Assembly (NCBI GenBank): GCA_002423125.1 | Contig: DIUW01000022.1 | Location: 1 to 50,686 of the forward strand | Source: Legionellaceae bacterium UBA6148 | GTDB taxonomy: Bacteria; Pseudomonadota; Gammaproteobacteria; Legionellales; Legionellaceae | DNA length: 50,686 nt | Direction of reading: 5' to 3' | In this document: piece by piece, positions 24,899 through 33,493 of the stretch | Position numbering within the stretch: position 1 is the stretch's first letter | Layout of the letters: every line of letters starts with the position of its first letter | The notes under the pieces: generated by a model | Databases searched by the model: none | What the model saw: only the letters and a program-made list of their open reading frames with translations | Told to the model about the DNA's origin: nothing | Position numbers and translations under genes: made by a program

Positions 24899-25432
24899 TT
24901 ATGAAAACAAATATTGACACACATAAACCCCTACAATGATTCCCGTTACATCAGCAATCAATCCTGCCCATACTGCATGACGTGTTCTTGAGACTCCGAC
25001 CGATCCAAAATACACCGCAATGACATAAAAGGTTGTTTCAGTGCTTCCCATAATGGTTGCGGCCATTTTTGATATCAAGGAATCGCCACCATTATCATGA
25101 ATCAACTCAGCCATTACTCCTGTTGCTGCGCTGCCTGAAAAAGGACGGATGAGTGCTAATGGCAGTAGTTCTGCGGGGATGCCGATGGCTGATAATAAAG
25201 GGGAGAGTACGGCATATAACAATTCAAAAAAACCTGAAGCACGTAGCATTGCAATTGCAACCATCATGGCTATCAGGTAAGGGATGATACTGATGCTTGT
25301 TTCAAATCCTTTTTTAGCTCCTGTAACAAATGACGTAAAGACATCAATTTTTTTAGTGGCAGCAAATAAGGGAATTCCGACAATAAAAGACAGTAAGATT
25401 GAATTGGAAATTGTTTGAGCAACATGAATCAT
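24899..25432 (-). CDS. spmB: Spore maturation protein B-like membrane protein
   Basis: A 177-residue nucleoside-recognition (Gate) domain membrane protein. The SpmA/SpmB pair is widespread in non-sporulating proteobacteria, where its role is unclear; dipeptide or nucleoside-like transport has been suggested. Visible segments include GTAKKGFETSISIIPYLIAMMVAIAMLRASG-like N-terminal helices, PLALIRPFSGSAATGVMAEL and the ATIMGSTETTFYVIAVYFGSVGVSRTRHA motif characteristic of SpmB. ATG 25432 overlaps the spmA stop by 4 bases, so the two are translationally coupled. It converges on the M23 gene with a 10-base gap. Confidence 0.88.
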   Translation of the reverse strand: MIHVAQTISNSILLSFIVGIPLFAATKKIDVFTSFVTGAKKGFETSISIIPYLIAMMVAIAMLRASGFFELLYAVLSPLLSAIGIPAELLPLALIRPFSGSAATGVMAELIHDNGGDSLISKMAATIMGSTETTFYVIAVYFGSVGVSRTRHAVWAGLIADVTGIIVGVYVCQYLFS

Positions 25433-26034
25433 GATTGCACTTCTTCTGGAATTCGATAGCGCGGTAATTTTTCAAGCAGTTTTACTGCAATGATTGCGAC
25501 AATCGTTGATATGCTCGTTGCGATGAGTGTACTCGCAATAACACTCGTTGGATCCGAGCTGCCGTTGGCGGCTAAAAAGGCGATGGCAGTGGCTGGAATT
25601 AATTGGACGCTCGACGTGTTAATGGCTAAAAACGTGCACATGGCATTGCTTGCTTGGTTCACATGAGGATTTAAGCGTTGTAATTCTTTCATGGCCGCGA
25701 TCCCAAAAGGAGTGGCGGCATTGGCAAGACCTAGCATATTGGCTGAAAGATTCAAAATCATTGCGCCCATTGCAGGATGCTCAACAGGAATATCCGGGAA
25801 AAGTCGTGTCATGATGGGGCGAAGCGCACGTGCTAAATGATTCATCAAGCCCGATTCAGAAGCAATATTCATGATCCCGAGCCATAATGCCATGATGCCC
25901 GAAAGTCCAAGTGCTAGCTCAAAAGCGACCTTGGCGGAACTTGTTACGGCGATCACAACGTCATTGAGGTGGCCTTGAATGAGACCAACGATGACGGCTA
26001 GGCACATCATGCCTAGCCAAATGATGTTGAGCAT
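25429..26034 (-). CDS. spmA: Spore maturation protein A-like membrane protein
   Basis: A 201-residue partner of the downstream spmB product. It shows the SpmA signature (FELALGLSGIMALWLGIMNIASESGLM, then AMGAMILNLSANMLGLANAATPFGIAAMKELQ) and the serine/asparagine-rich TFLAINTSSVQLIP. Four to five membrane helices are apparent. ATG 26034 has AAGGAG 7 bases upstream. kup lies immediately upstream in the same direction with 27 bases between, so an operon kup-spmA-spmB is possible. Confidence 0.9.
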   Translation of the reverse strand: MLNIIWLGMMCLAVIVGLIQGHLNDVVIAVTSSAKVAFELALGLSGIMALWLGIMNIASESGLMNHLARALRPIMTRLFPDIPVEHPAMGAMILNLSANMLGLANAATPFGIAAMKELQRLNPHVNQASNAMCTFLAINTSSVQLIPATAIAFLAANGSSDPTSVIASTLIATSISTIVAIIAVKLLEKLPRYRIPEEVQS

Positions 26035-26061
26035 GAAGACTCCTTTGTTTAAATAATATAA

Positions 26062-27966
26062 TTAAATAATATAATACGTTCCCATCGCCATTGTATGATT
26101 AAACGGCAACTGATAATACTCAATGTCCATATTTGCAGAATAATTTCGAACGAGGAATGCGAAAATTTTCTCTTGCCAGAAAAAATGAAATGTTTGTTGC
26201 TTGCGAGAAGCGACTACATTGGGTATTTCAACTAAATACGTCAAACGCTCTACGTCAATTGAAAAAGGCAGGATACCACGCTCATTTGCTGTATACAGTG
26301 CAAGAGGAATCGATGCAATATCTTTGAATCCATAATGAAGGGTGAGTTCGCAGATGTTTTCTTTTAATATCGTCACTTCAAATCGTTGATGTGACGGAAC
26401 ATGAGGTATATTTTCAGTGGAATAGTTAATCAATATTATTTTTTCTGGCAGCGTAAGGTTGAATTTTAGAAAATGCAGGAAAGCTCCTCCGGTTTTATCA
26501 TAAATATCGGTAATAAAAATTGCAGTGGCATTGGGAAGATGACTAAAGCTTTTATAATCAAATTGCCTTAGTATCTTCATTAATTCTTCTTTTTTCATGT
26601 AATATGTTTCGCTTAAATATTTTCTGCCTTCCCGCCAAGTGTACATAATAAATGCGCACGCACCGGCAAAAACGACAGGAACCCATCCTCCCGTAAGCAA
26701 TTTTTGAAGATTAGCTCCTAAAAATGCAACATCAACTATGCCTAAAAAAGAAAATGCCAACGCGACCCATATCCAATGCCAACGCCATTGGTTGACGGCA
26801 ACAAAAAACGCAAGAGTGGTGGTGAGAACCATATTAAGATTAACCGCTATTCCATACGCATGAGTTAATGAATCAGAATTTTTGAAGCACAATACTAAAA
26901 TAATCGTACCAATGCCCAAAATAAAATTCATCTGAGGGATGTAAATTTGCCCTCTTATTGATTCAGAAGTTTGTTTAATGGGAATTTTGGGGTATAGACC
27001 GAGTAAAATAGCTTGGTGTGTGATGGAAAATGTCGCGGAAATAATAGCTTGTGATGCGATGATGGTCGCAATGGTGGCAATGATCAATAAAGGGATTAAC
27101 GACCAGCTCGGTGCGGATAGGTAGAAAGGATTGGCAATGGTCTCAGGATGCTGAAGTAGCAGAGCGCCTTGCCCGAAATAATTAATCAGCAGTGCAGGAA
27201 GGGCGATGGTGAACCAACTGAGGCGTATGGGACGTTTTCCAAAATGACCCAAGTCAGCGTATAGCGCTTCGGCCCCCGTTGCGACTAAAAAAACGCCACC
27301 TAAAGCCGTGTAGCCTTTCCAACCGAGCTCGTGAAAAAAATGGTACGCATAAAGAGGGTTGATGGCATTTAACACCATGGGATGTTTAATAATATGGGGG
27401 ATGCCTAAGAGGGCCAAAATAATAAACCAGATCATGAGTAACGGGCCAAAAAAAAAGCCAATGGCGGCTGTCCCATAACGTTGAGCGGCAAATAGTAGAA
27501 GAATAATGATGCATGTGATGGGAATTGCCCAACTGGATAGACTGGGCATGACAACGTGTAGCCCTTCTACGGCACTGAGAATCGAGATGGCAGGAGTCAG
27601 CATACCGTCGCCTAAAATAAACCCTGCGCCAAAAATAGCAATAAAAAATAAGAGTGAGCTTTGTTGATTTTTCAGCCGTTTGACAAGTGCCAATAAAGCA
27701 AGGATCCCGCCTTCTCCATCGTTATCCGCACGTAATAATATGATTAAATATTTAATTGAAATGACAGACGATAATGTCCAAAAAATAAGTGATAAAACAC
27801 CGAGAACGTTGGTTGAATTAATGGGAAGTCCACTTAGCGATTCACGCATAGCATAAAGCGGGCTTGTGCCAATATCACCATAAACAACCCCTAGCGCCGC
27901 CAAAGAAAGGGTGAGGAGTGTGTGTTGGTCGGGTGTTTTTTGAACATCTAAACTCGATTTTTTCAC
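26062..27966 (-). CDS. kup: Low-affinity potassium transporter Kup
   Basis: Secondary K+/H+ symporter of the KUP/HAK/KT family, in the inner membrane. The 634 residues have the N-terminal signature ALGVVYGDIGTSPLYA, twelve hydrophobic segments (for example ILGDGMLTPAISILSAVEGL, GGVFLVATGAEALYADLGHFG) and a C-terminal cytoplasmic domain that ends in YYQLPFNHTMAMGTYYII. Length matches E. coli Kup (622). The start codon is GTG 27966, since no earlier or nearby ATG preserves the family N-terminus; no clear ribosome site is visible. It is divergent from the DUF1460 gene. Confidence 0.95.
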   Translation of the reverse strand: MKKSSLDVQKTPDQHTLLTLSLAALGVVYGDIGTSPLYAMRESLSGLPINSTNVLGVLSLIFWTLSSVISIKYLIILLRADNDGEGGILALLALVKRLKNQQSSLLFFIAIFGAGFILGDGMLTPAISILSAVEGLHVVMPSLSSWAIPITCIIILLLFAAQRYGTAAIGFFFGPLLMIWFIILALLGIPHIIKHPMVLNAINPLYAYHFFHELGWKGYTALGGVFLVATGAEALYADLGHFGKRPIRLSWFTIALPALLINYFGQGALLLQHPETIANPFYLSAPSWSLIPLLIIATIATIIASQAIISATFSITHQAILLGLYPKIPIKQTSESIRGQIYIPQMNFILGIGTIILVLCFKNSDSLTHAYGIAVNLNMVLTTTLAFFVAVNQWRWHWIWVALAFSFLGIVDVAFLGANLQKLLTGGWVPVVFAGACAFIMYTWREGRKYLSETYYMKKEELMKILRQFDYKSFSHLPNATAIFITDIYDKTGGAFLHFLKFNLTLPEKIILINYSTENIPHVPSHQRFEVTILKENICELTLHYGFKDIASIPLALYTANERGILPFSIDVERLTYLVEIPNVVASRKQQTFHFFWQEKIFAFLVRNYSANMDIEYYQLPFNHTMAMGTYYII

Positions 27967-28056
27967 GAATGAATCAACGTATTGAATGAAGGGACGTATC
28001 TAAAAGAGTATCAGAAATGATATTATAAAAACATTGAATTTTTGGAGTTCGGTACA

Positions 28057-29016
28057 GTGCATTTACGACCATTGTTATTTTATATTGCTCTTGCACTTCA
28101 GTCATCGTTTTGTTTGGCAGCTTTAAATTCTGTTGAAGAACAAAAAGCCGATCGGTTTATTCAATCGCTTTATTCGCATGAGAGTAACAAAACGTCATCG
28201 ATGCAGAAGCGGCTTGCTGAGATGAGCCGTCTCTTTTTAAACAAACCTTATTATCTGGGGGCGCTTGGAGAAGGTCTATCGGGACAATATGATCAATATC
28301 CGTTGTATCGTGTCGATGTATTTGATTGTTTGACGTTTGTTGAAACGGTACTCGCTTTGAGCTTGGCGGATAATTTGGATTCGTTTAAGCAAAACATGAA
28401 ATCCATTCGTTATCAAAAAGGTCGTGTATCGTTTGTTATGCGAAATCACTTCACTGATCTGGATTGGAACAACAATAATCAACGTCAAGGAATTCTTAAA
28501 GATATTACAATGACGTTGCATAATGAACGCCAACAATCGATTGCCAAAGCAACGAGGGCTGAAATCAATAAGCCGGCTTGGTATCAGCATTTTTCAGAAA
28601 ATAAAATCCGTTTGGCGGATCCATCTTCTGTTGAGCAACATAAACGGTTGAGTGAGTTAAAAAAACGTGGGCAGCAATTATCCTCTCAGACAGCGACAAT
28701 TCACTATATTCCGTTGACCGCATTATTTGATCATGCAGGCAAACCCAATCATTATGTATTCCAACAGATCCCTGATGGGGCCATTGTTGAAATTATACGT
28801 CCGAATTGGGATTTAACTGCTGTAATTGGCACTCATCTCAATGTCTCGCATTTGGGCTTCGCATTTTGGCATAAAAAGATATTAATGTTTAGAAATGCAT
28901 CAGCCATTCAAGGTCGTGTTGTGGATCAGCCCTTGATTGCGTATTTATCAGATGCTCGATCGAGCCCGACAATCAAGGGAATTAATATTCAGGTTGTTTT
29001 AGAAAAGCCAATTTGA
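28057..29016 (+). CDS. DUF1460 family, predicted NlpC/P60-like amidase
   Basis: The 319-residue product (GTG 28057, GGAG 10 bases upstream; an in-frame TTG 15 bases earlier is less likely) has a signal peptide (PLLFYIALALQSSFCLAA). It also has the DUF1460 core LFLNKPYYLGALGEG..DQYPLYRVDVFDCLTFVETVLAL, where Cys91 is the likely nucleophile. The C-terminal HLGFAFWHKKILMFRNAS would supply the histidine. DUF1460 proteins are periplasmic cysteine peptidases or amidases acting on cell-wall peptides; the substrate here is unknown. It precedes the kinase-like gene by 52 bases that include a small perfect hairpin at 29025-29045. Confidence 0.85.
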   Translation: MHLRPLLFYIALALQSSFCLAALNSVEEQKADRFIQSLYSHESNKTSSMQKRLAEMSRLFLNKPYYLGALGEGLSGQYDQYPLYRVDVFDCLTFVETVLALSLADNLDSFKQNMKSIRYQKGRVSFVMRNHFTDLDWNNNNQRQGILKDITMTLHNERQQSIAKATRAEINKPAWYQHFSENKIRLADPSSVEQHKRLSELKKRGQQLSSQTATIHYIPLTALFDHAGKPNHYVFQQIPDGAIVEIIRPNWDLTAVIGTHLNVSHLGFAFWHKKILMFRNASAIQGRVVDQPLIAYLSDARSSPTIKGINIQVVLEKPI

Positions 29017-29024
29017 TTTTTTAT

Positions 29025-29045
29025 AGCTATACTTACAATATAGCT
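29025..29045 (+). other. Small perfect hairpin between 28057 and 29069 genes
   Basis: AGCTATA-cttacaa-TATAGCT forms a 7-base A/T-rich stem after a run of six T. It is too weak for a terminator and might be a binding site or chance. Confidence 0.3.
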
Positions 29046-29068
29046 TCAATGATCAGATTGAGGTTCTC

Positions 29069-30526
29069 ATGTTTAGTAACGTTAAAGATAGGGATTTTTT
29101 TATTGGTGATCCCGCGGGAAATGGAGGAGTGACTGGGAGTGGTAAAATACTAGGTCACGATCATTGTTGGTATCAATTAAAAAATTCAATTCAAGATGCT
29201 CAATGGTTTCGGCGTATCAAAGCACTTGGATATGACCACGAAAATTTTGGAGAAGTCATTGCCAGCCGGATAGCAAAGTTGCTTATGCCAGAAGATCCCA
29301 CTAATCCAGGTCCGCGGATCCCAGATGTCTCTCTAGTTGCCAATGAGCCAAAAAAATCTGTGGGAGTGGCGTCGTTGTTTATAACGGGTGATCGCGTCGA
29401 AACGTTAAATGACTATATTGATCCCAAAACTGAGCGTCCTTTCAGAGATCCTAATGCTCAAAAAAAACGCCTGATAGACATAAAGCTTGTTGCACACAAT
29501 CCGGAATTTCCTTCTTATCAACGTAATTTGAATGCCCCGAAAAATGCATGGTTATTCAAAGAGCTTGCGCAAGCTGTCGCCGTTTCGGCGCTGCTGGGTG
29601 ATCATGATGTCAATCCAGGTAATATGCTCGTTATTACAGAAAAAAACAAATCACGAATTGCGCGGATTGACTTTGGGCATGCATTTGCTGATCAGTTGCG
29701 TTTTCCACGATTTGGTGGAAAGCGTATACATCCTAATTCTATTTTAGATTTTTTTAATCGCCGGACCTTAGATGGAGTGCCTAATGCGGGTGAGTCTAAG
29801 CTTTGGCGCGCTTATCCTGCTCTGGTCCCCTCTCAAGCAATGGTGGAGGCGATGAAGGGACTTACCGGGAAAGAAAGTAAAGATAAAATTAGGCAAGGTA
29901 TTCAATCGGCAAAAGAAGATTTTCAAGCCTTATTACGACGACCGGAAAAAAATAAAATGGGTATTATGGAATCACTTCAGTATATTGCCGAACGTATTTC
30001 TGAAAGAAAAGTACTCATTAATCACAAAAAAACAGCAGTCGATCGAATATTTCAAGCAATGGAAGATTATGTATGTAACAACGTGGATCAGATGATATAT
30101 GCTGCTGATATCATGCAATTACAACTTGATATTGATACCGTCATTCGTTTACAACAGAAAAATCCAGTGATTTTGCTTACTCGAGATTTTGAAAAACTGA
30201 ATGAGCGATATAAAGCATTGCAACAGGATGAACGGGGGCCTTTTTCTTGGATCAAAACGTCGGAGAAATTTGCTGCGTTTCAAGGTAATTTGGATGAGTA
30301 TATTCAGTTTAGACGTGAGGAAAACAAAGACGAGGTCTTATTGGATCAATCTAGCGAGCTTGCATCAGGAAGTGAACAAGGTGAATCTTTAATTTTTGAT
30401 TCCGATGATTCTTCTATAGAAAATACAATAGAAACGACTCGTCATTATAGAGATATTGTTGAGAGCTGGCGTCAATCTGAAGAACAAAACGAATTGAACA
30501 ATTCATCAAAAATAATACCGGAATAG
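29069..30526 (+). CDS. Kinase-like protein, candidate host-directed effector
   Basis: A 485-residue soluble protein without signal peptide. Residues ~15-205 look like an atypical protein/lipid-kinase fold: a Gly-rich stretch GNGGVTGSGK (18-27), a helix with Glu62 followed by PDVSLVAN, a catalytic-loop-like GDHDVNPGNML (177-187; D180, N185) and a DFG-like RIDFGHAF (199-206; D201). The order and spacing (D..N, then DFG) resemble PI3/PI4-kinase and HipA-type kinases, and kinase-like effectors of Legionella. The rest is helical (residues ~280-420) and ends in an acidic, glutamate-rich tail (ESWRQSEEQNELNNSSKIIPE in two parts), which resembles type IV secretion signals of Legionellales. Activity, substrate and secretion are inference; no secretion genes are in the window. 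Confidence 0.6.
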   Translation: MFSNVKDRDFFIGDPAGNGGVTGSGKILGHDHCWYQLKNSIQDAQWFRRIKALGYDHENFGEVIASRIAKLLMPEDPTNPGPRIPDVSLVANEPKKSVGVASLFITGDRVETLNDYIDPKTERPFRDPNAQKKRLIDIKLVAHNPEFPSYQRNLNAPKNAWLFKELAQAVAVSALLGDHDVNPGNMLVITEKNKSRIARIDFGHAFADQLRFPRFGGKRIHPNSILDFFNRRTLDGVPNAGESKLWRAYPALVPSQAMVEAMKGLTGKESKDKIRQGIQSAKEDFQALLRRPEKNKMGIMESLQYIAERISERKVLINHKKTAVDRIFQAMEDYVCNNVDQMIYAADIMQLQLDIDTVIRLQQKNPVILLTRDFEKLNERYKALQQDERGPFSWIKTSEKFAAFQGNLDEYIQFRREENKDEVLLDQSSELASGSEQGESLIFDSDDSSIENTIETTRHYRDIVESWRQSEEQNELNNSSKIIPE

Positions 30527-30561
30527 AGTAGGGTTTCTTTGCTCAGGGCTACCTCATGAAA

Positions 30562-30672
30562 AAAATTCGTCGTCTTTGCGAACGCAGTGAAGCAATCTAG
30601 GGTTCCGTGCTTTAAACTCTGGGTTGCTTCACCGCGTTCGCAATGACGAATTTTTGTGTACATTTAGATGGG
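30562..30672. repeat. REP-like hairpin element, family B copy 1
   Basis: AATTCGTCGTCTTTGCGAAC..GAAGCAA pairs with TTGCTTCACCGCGTTCGCAATGACGAATT. The loop contains GGTTCCGTGCTTTAAACTCT, which occurs in reverse complement at 43986-44005, so the second copy is in the opposite orientation. The copy here ends ..CATTTAGATGGGG, matching the outer end CATCTAAAT of the other. A 12-base motif, GTTTCTTTGCTC, flanks the region on both sides (30533 and 30690). Confidence 0.75.
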
Positions 30673-30759
30673 GGGCCCTAGGTGACCCTGTTTCTTTGCT
30701 CGACCTATAAGGTAAAATTTGAGAATATAGGCATTACTTAACATCATAGGAAACGACTT

Positions 30760-31359
30760 ATGTCTCAGCCATACATATTGGTATTGTATTATTCTCGGAC
30801 TGGCTCTGTTGCAAAACTTGCGCAACATATCGCTCGTGGAGTCGGGCTTATCGATGGAATGGAAGCGCGATTGCGTACCGTGCCTCCTGTATCCGCAACG
30901 TGTGAGGCGGTTTCTGAATCCATTCCGGATTCTGGTGCACCTTATGCGACGTTAGAGGATTTGCGTGATTGTGCTGGGCTTGCTTTAGGGAGTCCTACGC
31001 GATTTGGCAATATGGCGGCGCCGATGAAATATTTTTTGGACTCTACTTCATCGTTATGGTTGAGTGGTTCTCTTGTGAATAAGCCGGCCTGTGTGTTCTC
31101 GTCAACCGCATCGATGCATGGTGGGCAAGAGACGACGTTGATGAGTATGATGTTACCGTTACTTCATCATGGCATGATAATGGTGGGGTTGCCTTATACC
31201 GAAAATGCACTTAACACGACACAAACCGGTGGTACGCCTTATGGCGCTACGCATGTTTGTGGTGCTGGACAGGATAGTCCCTTAAGTGATGATGAAATGA
31301 CATTGGCAAACCATTTGGGTAAACGAGTGGCTCAAATTGCGGTGTTGCTGCGTGGATAA
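30760..31359 (+). CDS. wrbA: NAD(P)H:quinone oxidoreductase, WrbA family
   Basis: A flavodoxin-like FMN enzyme that reduces quinones by two electrons, protecting against redox cycling. The 199 residues show the FMN phosphate loop YYSRTGSVAKLAQHIARGV (about 10-28), the GLALGSPTRFGNMAAPMKYFLDST motif and SSTASMHGGQETT. C-terminal GTPYGATHVCGAGQDSPLSDDE is diagnostic of WrbA. ATG 30760 is preceded by AGGAAA. Two exonuclease III genes follow closely (13 and 6 bases), so the three may be co-transcribed as an oxidative-stress group. Confidence 0.92.
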   Translation: MSQPYILVLYYSRTGSVAKLAQHIARGVGLIDGMEARLRTVPPVSATCEAVSESIPDSGAPYATLEDLRDCAGLALGSPTRFGNMAAPMKYFLDSTSSLWLSGSLVNKPACVFSSTASMHGGQETTLMSMMLPLLHHGMIMVGLPYTENALNTTQTGGTPYGATHVCGAGQDSPLSDDEMTLANHLGKRVAQIAVLLRG

Positions 31360-31372
31360 AGAGAATCGTAAT

Positions 31373-32143
31373 ATGAACGTCATCAGCTTTAATGCGAATG
31401 GGATCCGTTCAGCCGCTCGTAAAGGATTTTATGAATGGTTGGCGAAGCAACAAGCGGATTTTGTTTGTATCCAAGAAACGAAAGCGCAAACGCCTCAATT
31501 AACGCCTGAATCGCTGTATTTTCCTGCCGGATTTTATTGTGATTATTTTGATGCAGAAAAAAAAGGCTATAGCGGTGTTGCGATTTACGCACGCCATCAG
31601 CCGAATGCGGTGATCAAGGGATTTGGGTTTGATGCGTGTGATACAGAAGGGCGGTACATCCAGTTTGATTATGATGATATCAGTATTATCTCCCTTTATT
31701 TGCCATCAGGCACCAGCGGTGATGAGCGACAAGCCGTTAAATATGAATTTTTAGCGCATTTTGCAGAGCATCTTAATACACTAAAATTAGCCGGACGTGA
31801 GCTCATTATCTGCGGAGATTACAATATTGCGCATAAAAAAATAGACATTAAAAATTGGCGTGGCAATCAGAAAAATTCTGGTTTTTTACCAGAGGAGCGT
31901 GCATGGCTTGATACTCTCTTTGGAGCGATGGGATTTGTTGATGCTTTTCGAGTTAAGAATCAATTGGAAGATGAGTACACCTGGTGGTCTAATCGCGGCC
32001 AAGCGTATGAAAAAAATGTAGGTTGGCGAATTGACTATCAAGTGATTACGCCAGGTCTGGTGGATTGTGTAGCTGAAGTCGGTATCTATCGTGACGAGCG
32101 ATTTTCCGATCACGCCCCTTTGCTTGTCCGTTATACGAGGTAA
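31373..32143 (+). CDS. xth: Exodeoxyribonuclease III family protein (paralogue 1)
   Basis: A 256-residue endonuclease/exonuclease/phosphatase-fold enzyme predicted to incise at abasic sites in base excision repair. It has the N-terminal SFNANGIRSAARKGF, the metal-binding QETKAQ, GYSGVAIYARHQP, the catalytic CGDYNIAHKKIDIKNWR and the C-terminal YTWWSNRGQAY..VGWRIDYQVITPGL ending SDHAPLLVRY. The frame extends upstream; ATG 31373 fits the family. This form resembles the ExoA/Xth group distinct from its neighbour. Confidence 0.9.
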   Translation: MNVISFNANGIRSAARKGFYEWLAKQQADFVCIQETKAQTPQLTPESLYFPAGFYCDYFDAEKKGYSGVAIYARHQPNAVIKGFGFDACDTEGRYIQFDYDDISIISLYLPSGTSGDERQAVKYEFLAHFAEHLNTLKLAGRELIICGDYNIAHKKIDIKNWRGNQKNSGFLPEERAWLDTLFGAMGFVDAFRVKNQLEDEYTWWSNRGQAYEKNVGWRIDYQVITPGLVDCVAEVGIYRDERFSDHAPLLVRYTR

Positions 32144-32149
32144 ACCGTG

Positions 32150-32923
32150 ATGAAATTAGCAAGCTGGAATGTGAACTCACTGAAAGTTCGTCTTGATCAA
32201 GTATTGGCATGGCTTGAGTCAGCTAATGTGGATGTATTGGCTCTACAGGAAACCAAGGTGATTGACGAACAATTTCCTGTGGAAGCGTTTACCGAACGTG
32301 GTTTTTCAGTCGTATTTTCAGGACAAAAAACCTATAACGGCGTGGCAATTATAAGTCGGATGCCATTGGAAGATACGGTGATGGATATCCCTCAGTTGCA
32401 GGATCCTCAGCGTCGAATTCTAGCAGCAAGTGTTGCAGGGATTCGATTGATTAATTTATACGTCCCAAACGGCTTTGAGCCGGGATCAGAAAAATACGAT
32501 TATAAGCTCATGTGGTTAAACCACGTGACACAATTTATTCAACAGCAATTGCAATGTTATCCGAAGCTTGCCGTTGTGGGTGATTTTAATATTGCACCAG
32601 CCGATTGTGATGTTCATGATCCCCAAAAATGGGAAGGGCAAGTCCTTGTCAGTGAGCCTGAGCGCAGAGCCTTTGCAGAACTGATTGCCCTGGGTTTGAA
32701 AGATAGTATTCGTGAAGCGATGCCTGAAAAGCAACTGTTCAGCTGGTGGGATTATCGCGCGGCAGGATTTCGACGTAATCTTGGGATGCGTATTGACCAT
32801 ATATTGCTAAGCGATGCGTTACATCAAGACTGTGCTGATGTTGGTATTGATGTTGAGCCTCGTCGCGCGGATCGCCCTTCGGATCATACCCCCGTTTGGG
32901 CGCTATTTCGTGCACGTTCCTAA
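32150..32923 (+). CDS. xthA: Exodeoxyribonuclease III (paralogue 2)
   Basis: A 257-residue AP endonuclease/3' exonuclease. Motifs: ASWNVNSLKVRLDQVL, LALQETKVIDEQFP (metal-binding Glu), YNGVAIISR, catalytic VVGDFNIAPADCDVHDP, and FSWWDYRAAGFRRNLGMRIDHILL with PSDHTPVWALF at the end. GTG 32147 is an alternative start three bases earlier. It differs considerably from the preceding paralogue in sequence, so the pair is probably an old duplication or two separately inherited families, not a recent copy. Confidence 0.92.
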   Translation: MKLASWNVNSLKVRLDQVLAWLESANVDVLALQETKVIDEQFPVEAFTERGFSVVFSGQKTYNGVAIISRMPLEDTVMDIPQLQDPQRRILAASVAGIRLINLYVPNGFEPGSEKYDYKLMWLNHVTQFIQQQLQCYPKLAVVGDFNIAPADCDVHDPQKWEGQVLVSEPERRAFAELIALGLKDSIREAMPEKQLFSWWDYRAAGFRRNLGMRIDHILLSDALHQDCADVGIDVEPRRADRPSDHTPVWALFRARS

Positions 32924-33036
32924 ATTTGCATTAGTCATCTAAATCTGCTATCGTTCCGGGTCATTTGTTGGGGGTATGGTGCTTGACAATCGTGTTCAGG
33001 TGGCGATGCCCATTATTATCGTGAGAGAGTTTAATT

Positions 33037-33261
33037 ATGAAAGCTGAAATTCATCCTGAGTATAAAACCATTAACGTTGTTTGCAGTTGTGGTCATTCGT
33101 TTCAAACAGGTTCTACTTTATGTCGCGATTTGAACATTGAAGTATGTTCCGAATGCCATCCGTTTTATACTGGCAAGCAGAAACTTGTAGATACTGCCGG
33201 TCGCGTACAGAAATTCCGTGATCGATATAAGGATCGTGCAGCGACTAAATCGGCTGAGTAA
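33037..33261 (+). CDS. rpmE: 50S ribosomal protein L31 (zinc-binding form)
   Basis: Ribosomal protein bL31, which bridges the 50S and 30S subunits. The 74 residues include zinc-ligand cysteines C16, C18, C37 and C40 (VVCSCGHSF, EVCSECHPFYTGKQKLVDTAGRVQKFRDRY), marking the C+ form that also stores zinc. ATG 33037 has GAGAGAG upstream. A zinc-independent paralogue (often Zur-controlled) is not in this window. Confidence 0.97.
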   Translation: MKAEIHPEYKTINVVCSCGHSFQTGSTLCRDLNIEVCSECHPFYTGKQKLVDTAGRVQKFRDRYKDRAATKSAE

Positions 33262-33308
33262 TTCACTCAATCGTTGTTTTTTGTATACCTCCTGAAAAAG
33301 ACCACTAT

Positions 33309-33424
33309 AACGACCAGATGGATTTGGCGTTTAACCTAGAAAGAGCCTGTGAATCGGCACATTAGCAACTTTGGCTACGATTCAATTTTCTAGGTTTAAA
33401 CAATGCAAGATCGATCAGGTCGTT
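33309..33424. other. Long imperfect hairpin in the rpmE-maeB gap
   Basis: Outer arms AACGACC (33309-33315) and GGTCGTT (33418-33424) pair. Further inside, GTTTAACCTAGAAA pairs with TTTCTAGGTTTAAAC, and GAATCG (33351-33356) pairs with CGATTC (33378-33383). The whole 116 bases therefore fold into one interrupted stem, ending 69 bases before the malic enzyme start. I saw no second copy in the window. It may be an inserted palindromic repeat or a structured leader RNA of maeB. Confidence 0.5.
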
Positions 33425-33493
33425 TTACATTTTGCTTTAAAAGCGCACGTCAACTTATCACCATGTCTCCCATATCAACTGGATTAAGCCATA

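Noticed and set aside
24899..26034. Sporulation capability inferred from spmA and spmB
   Set aside because: These families are common in non-sporulating proteobacteria and every other gene here is gammaproteobacterial.
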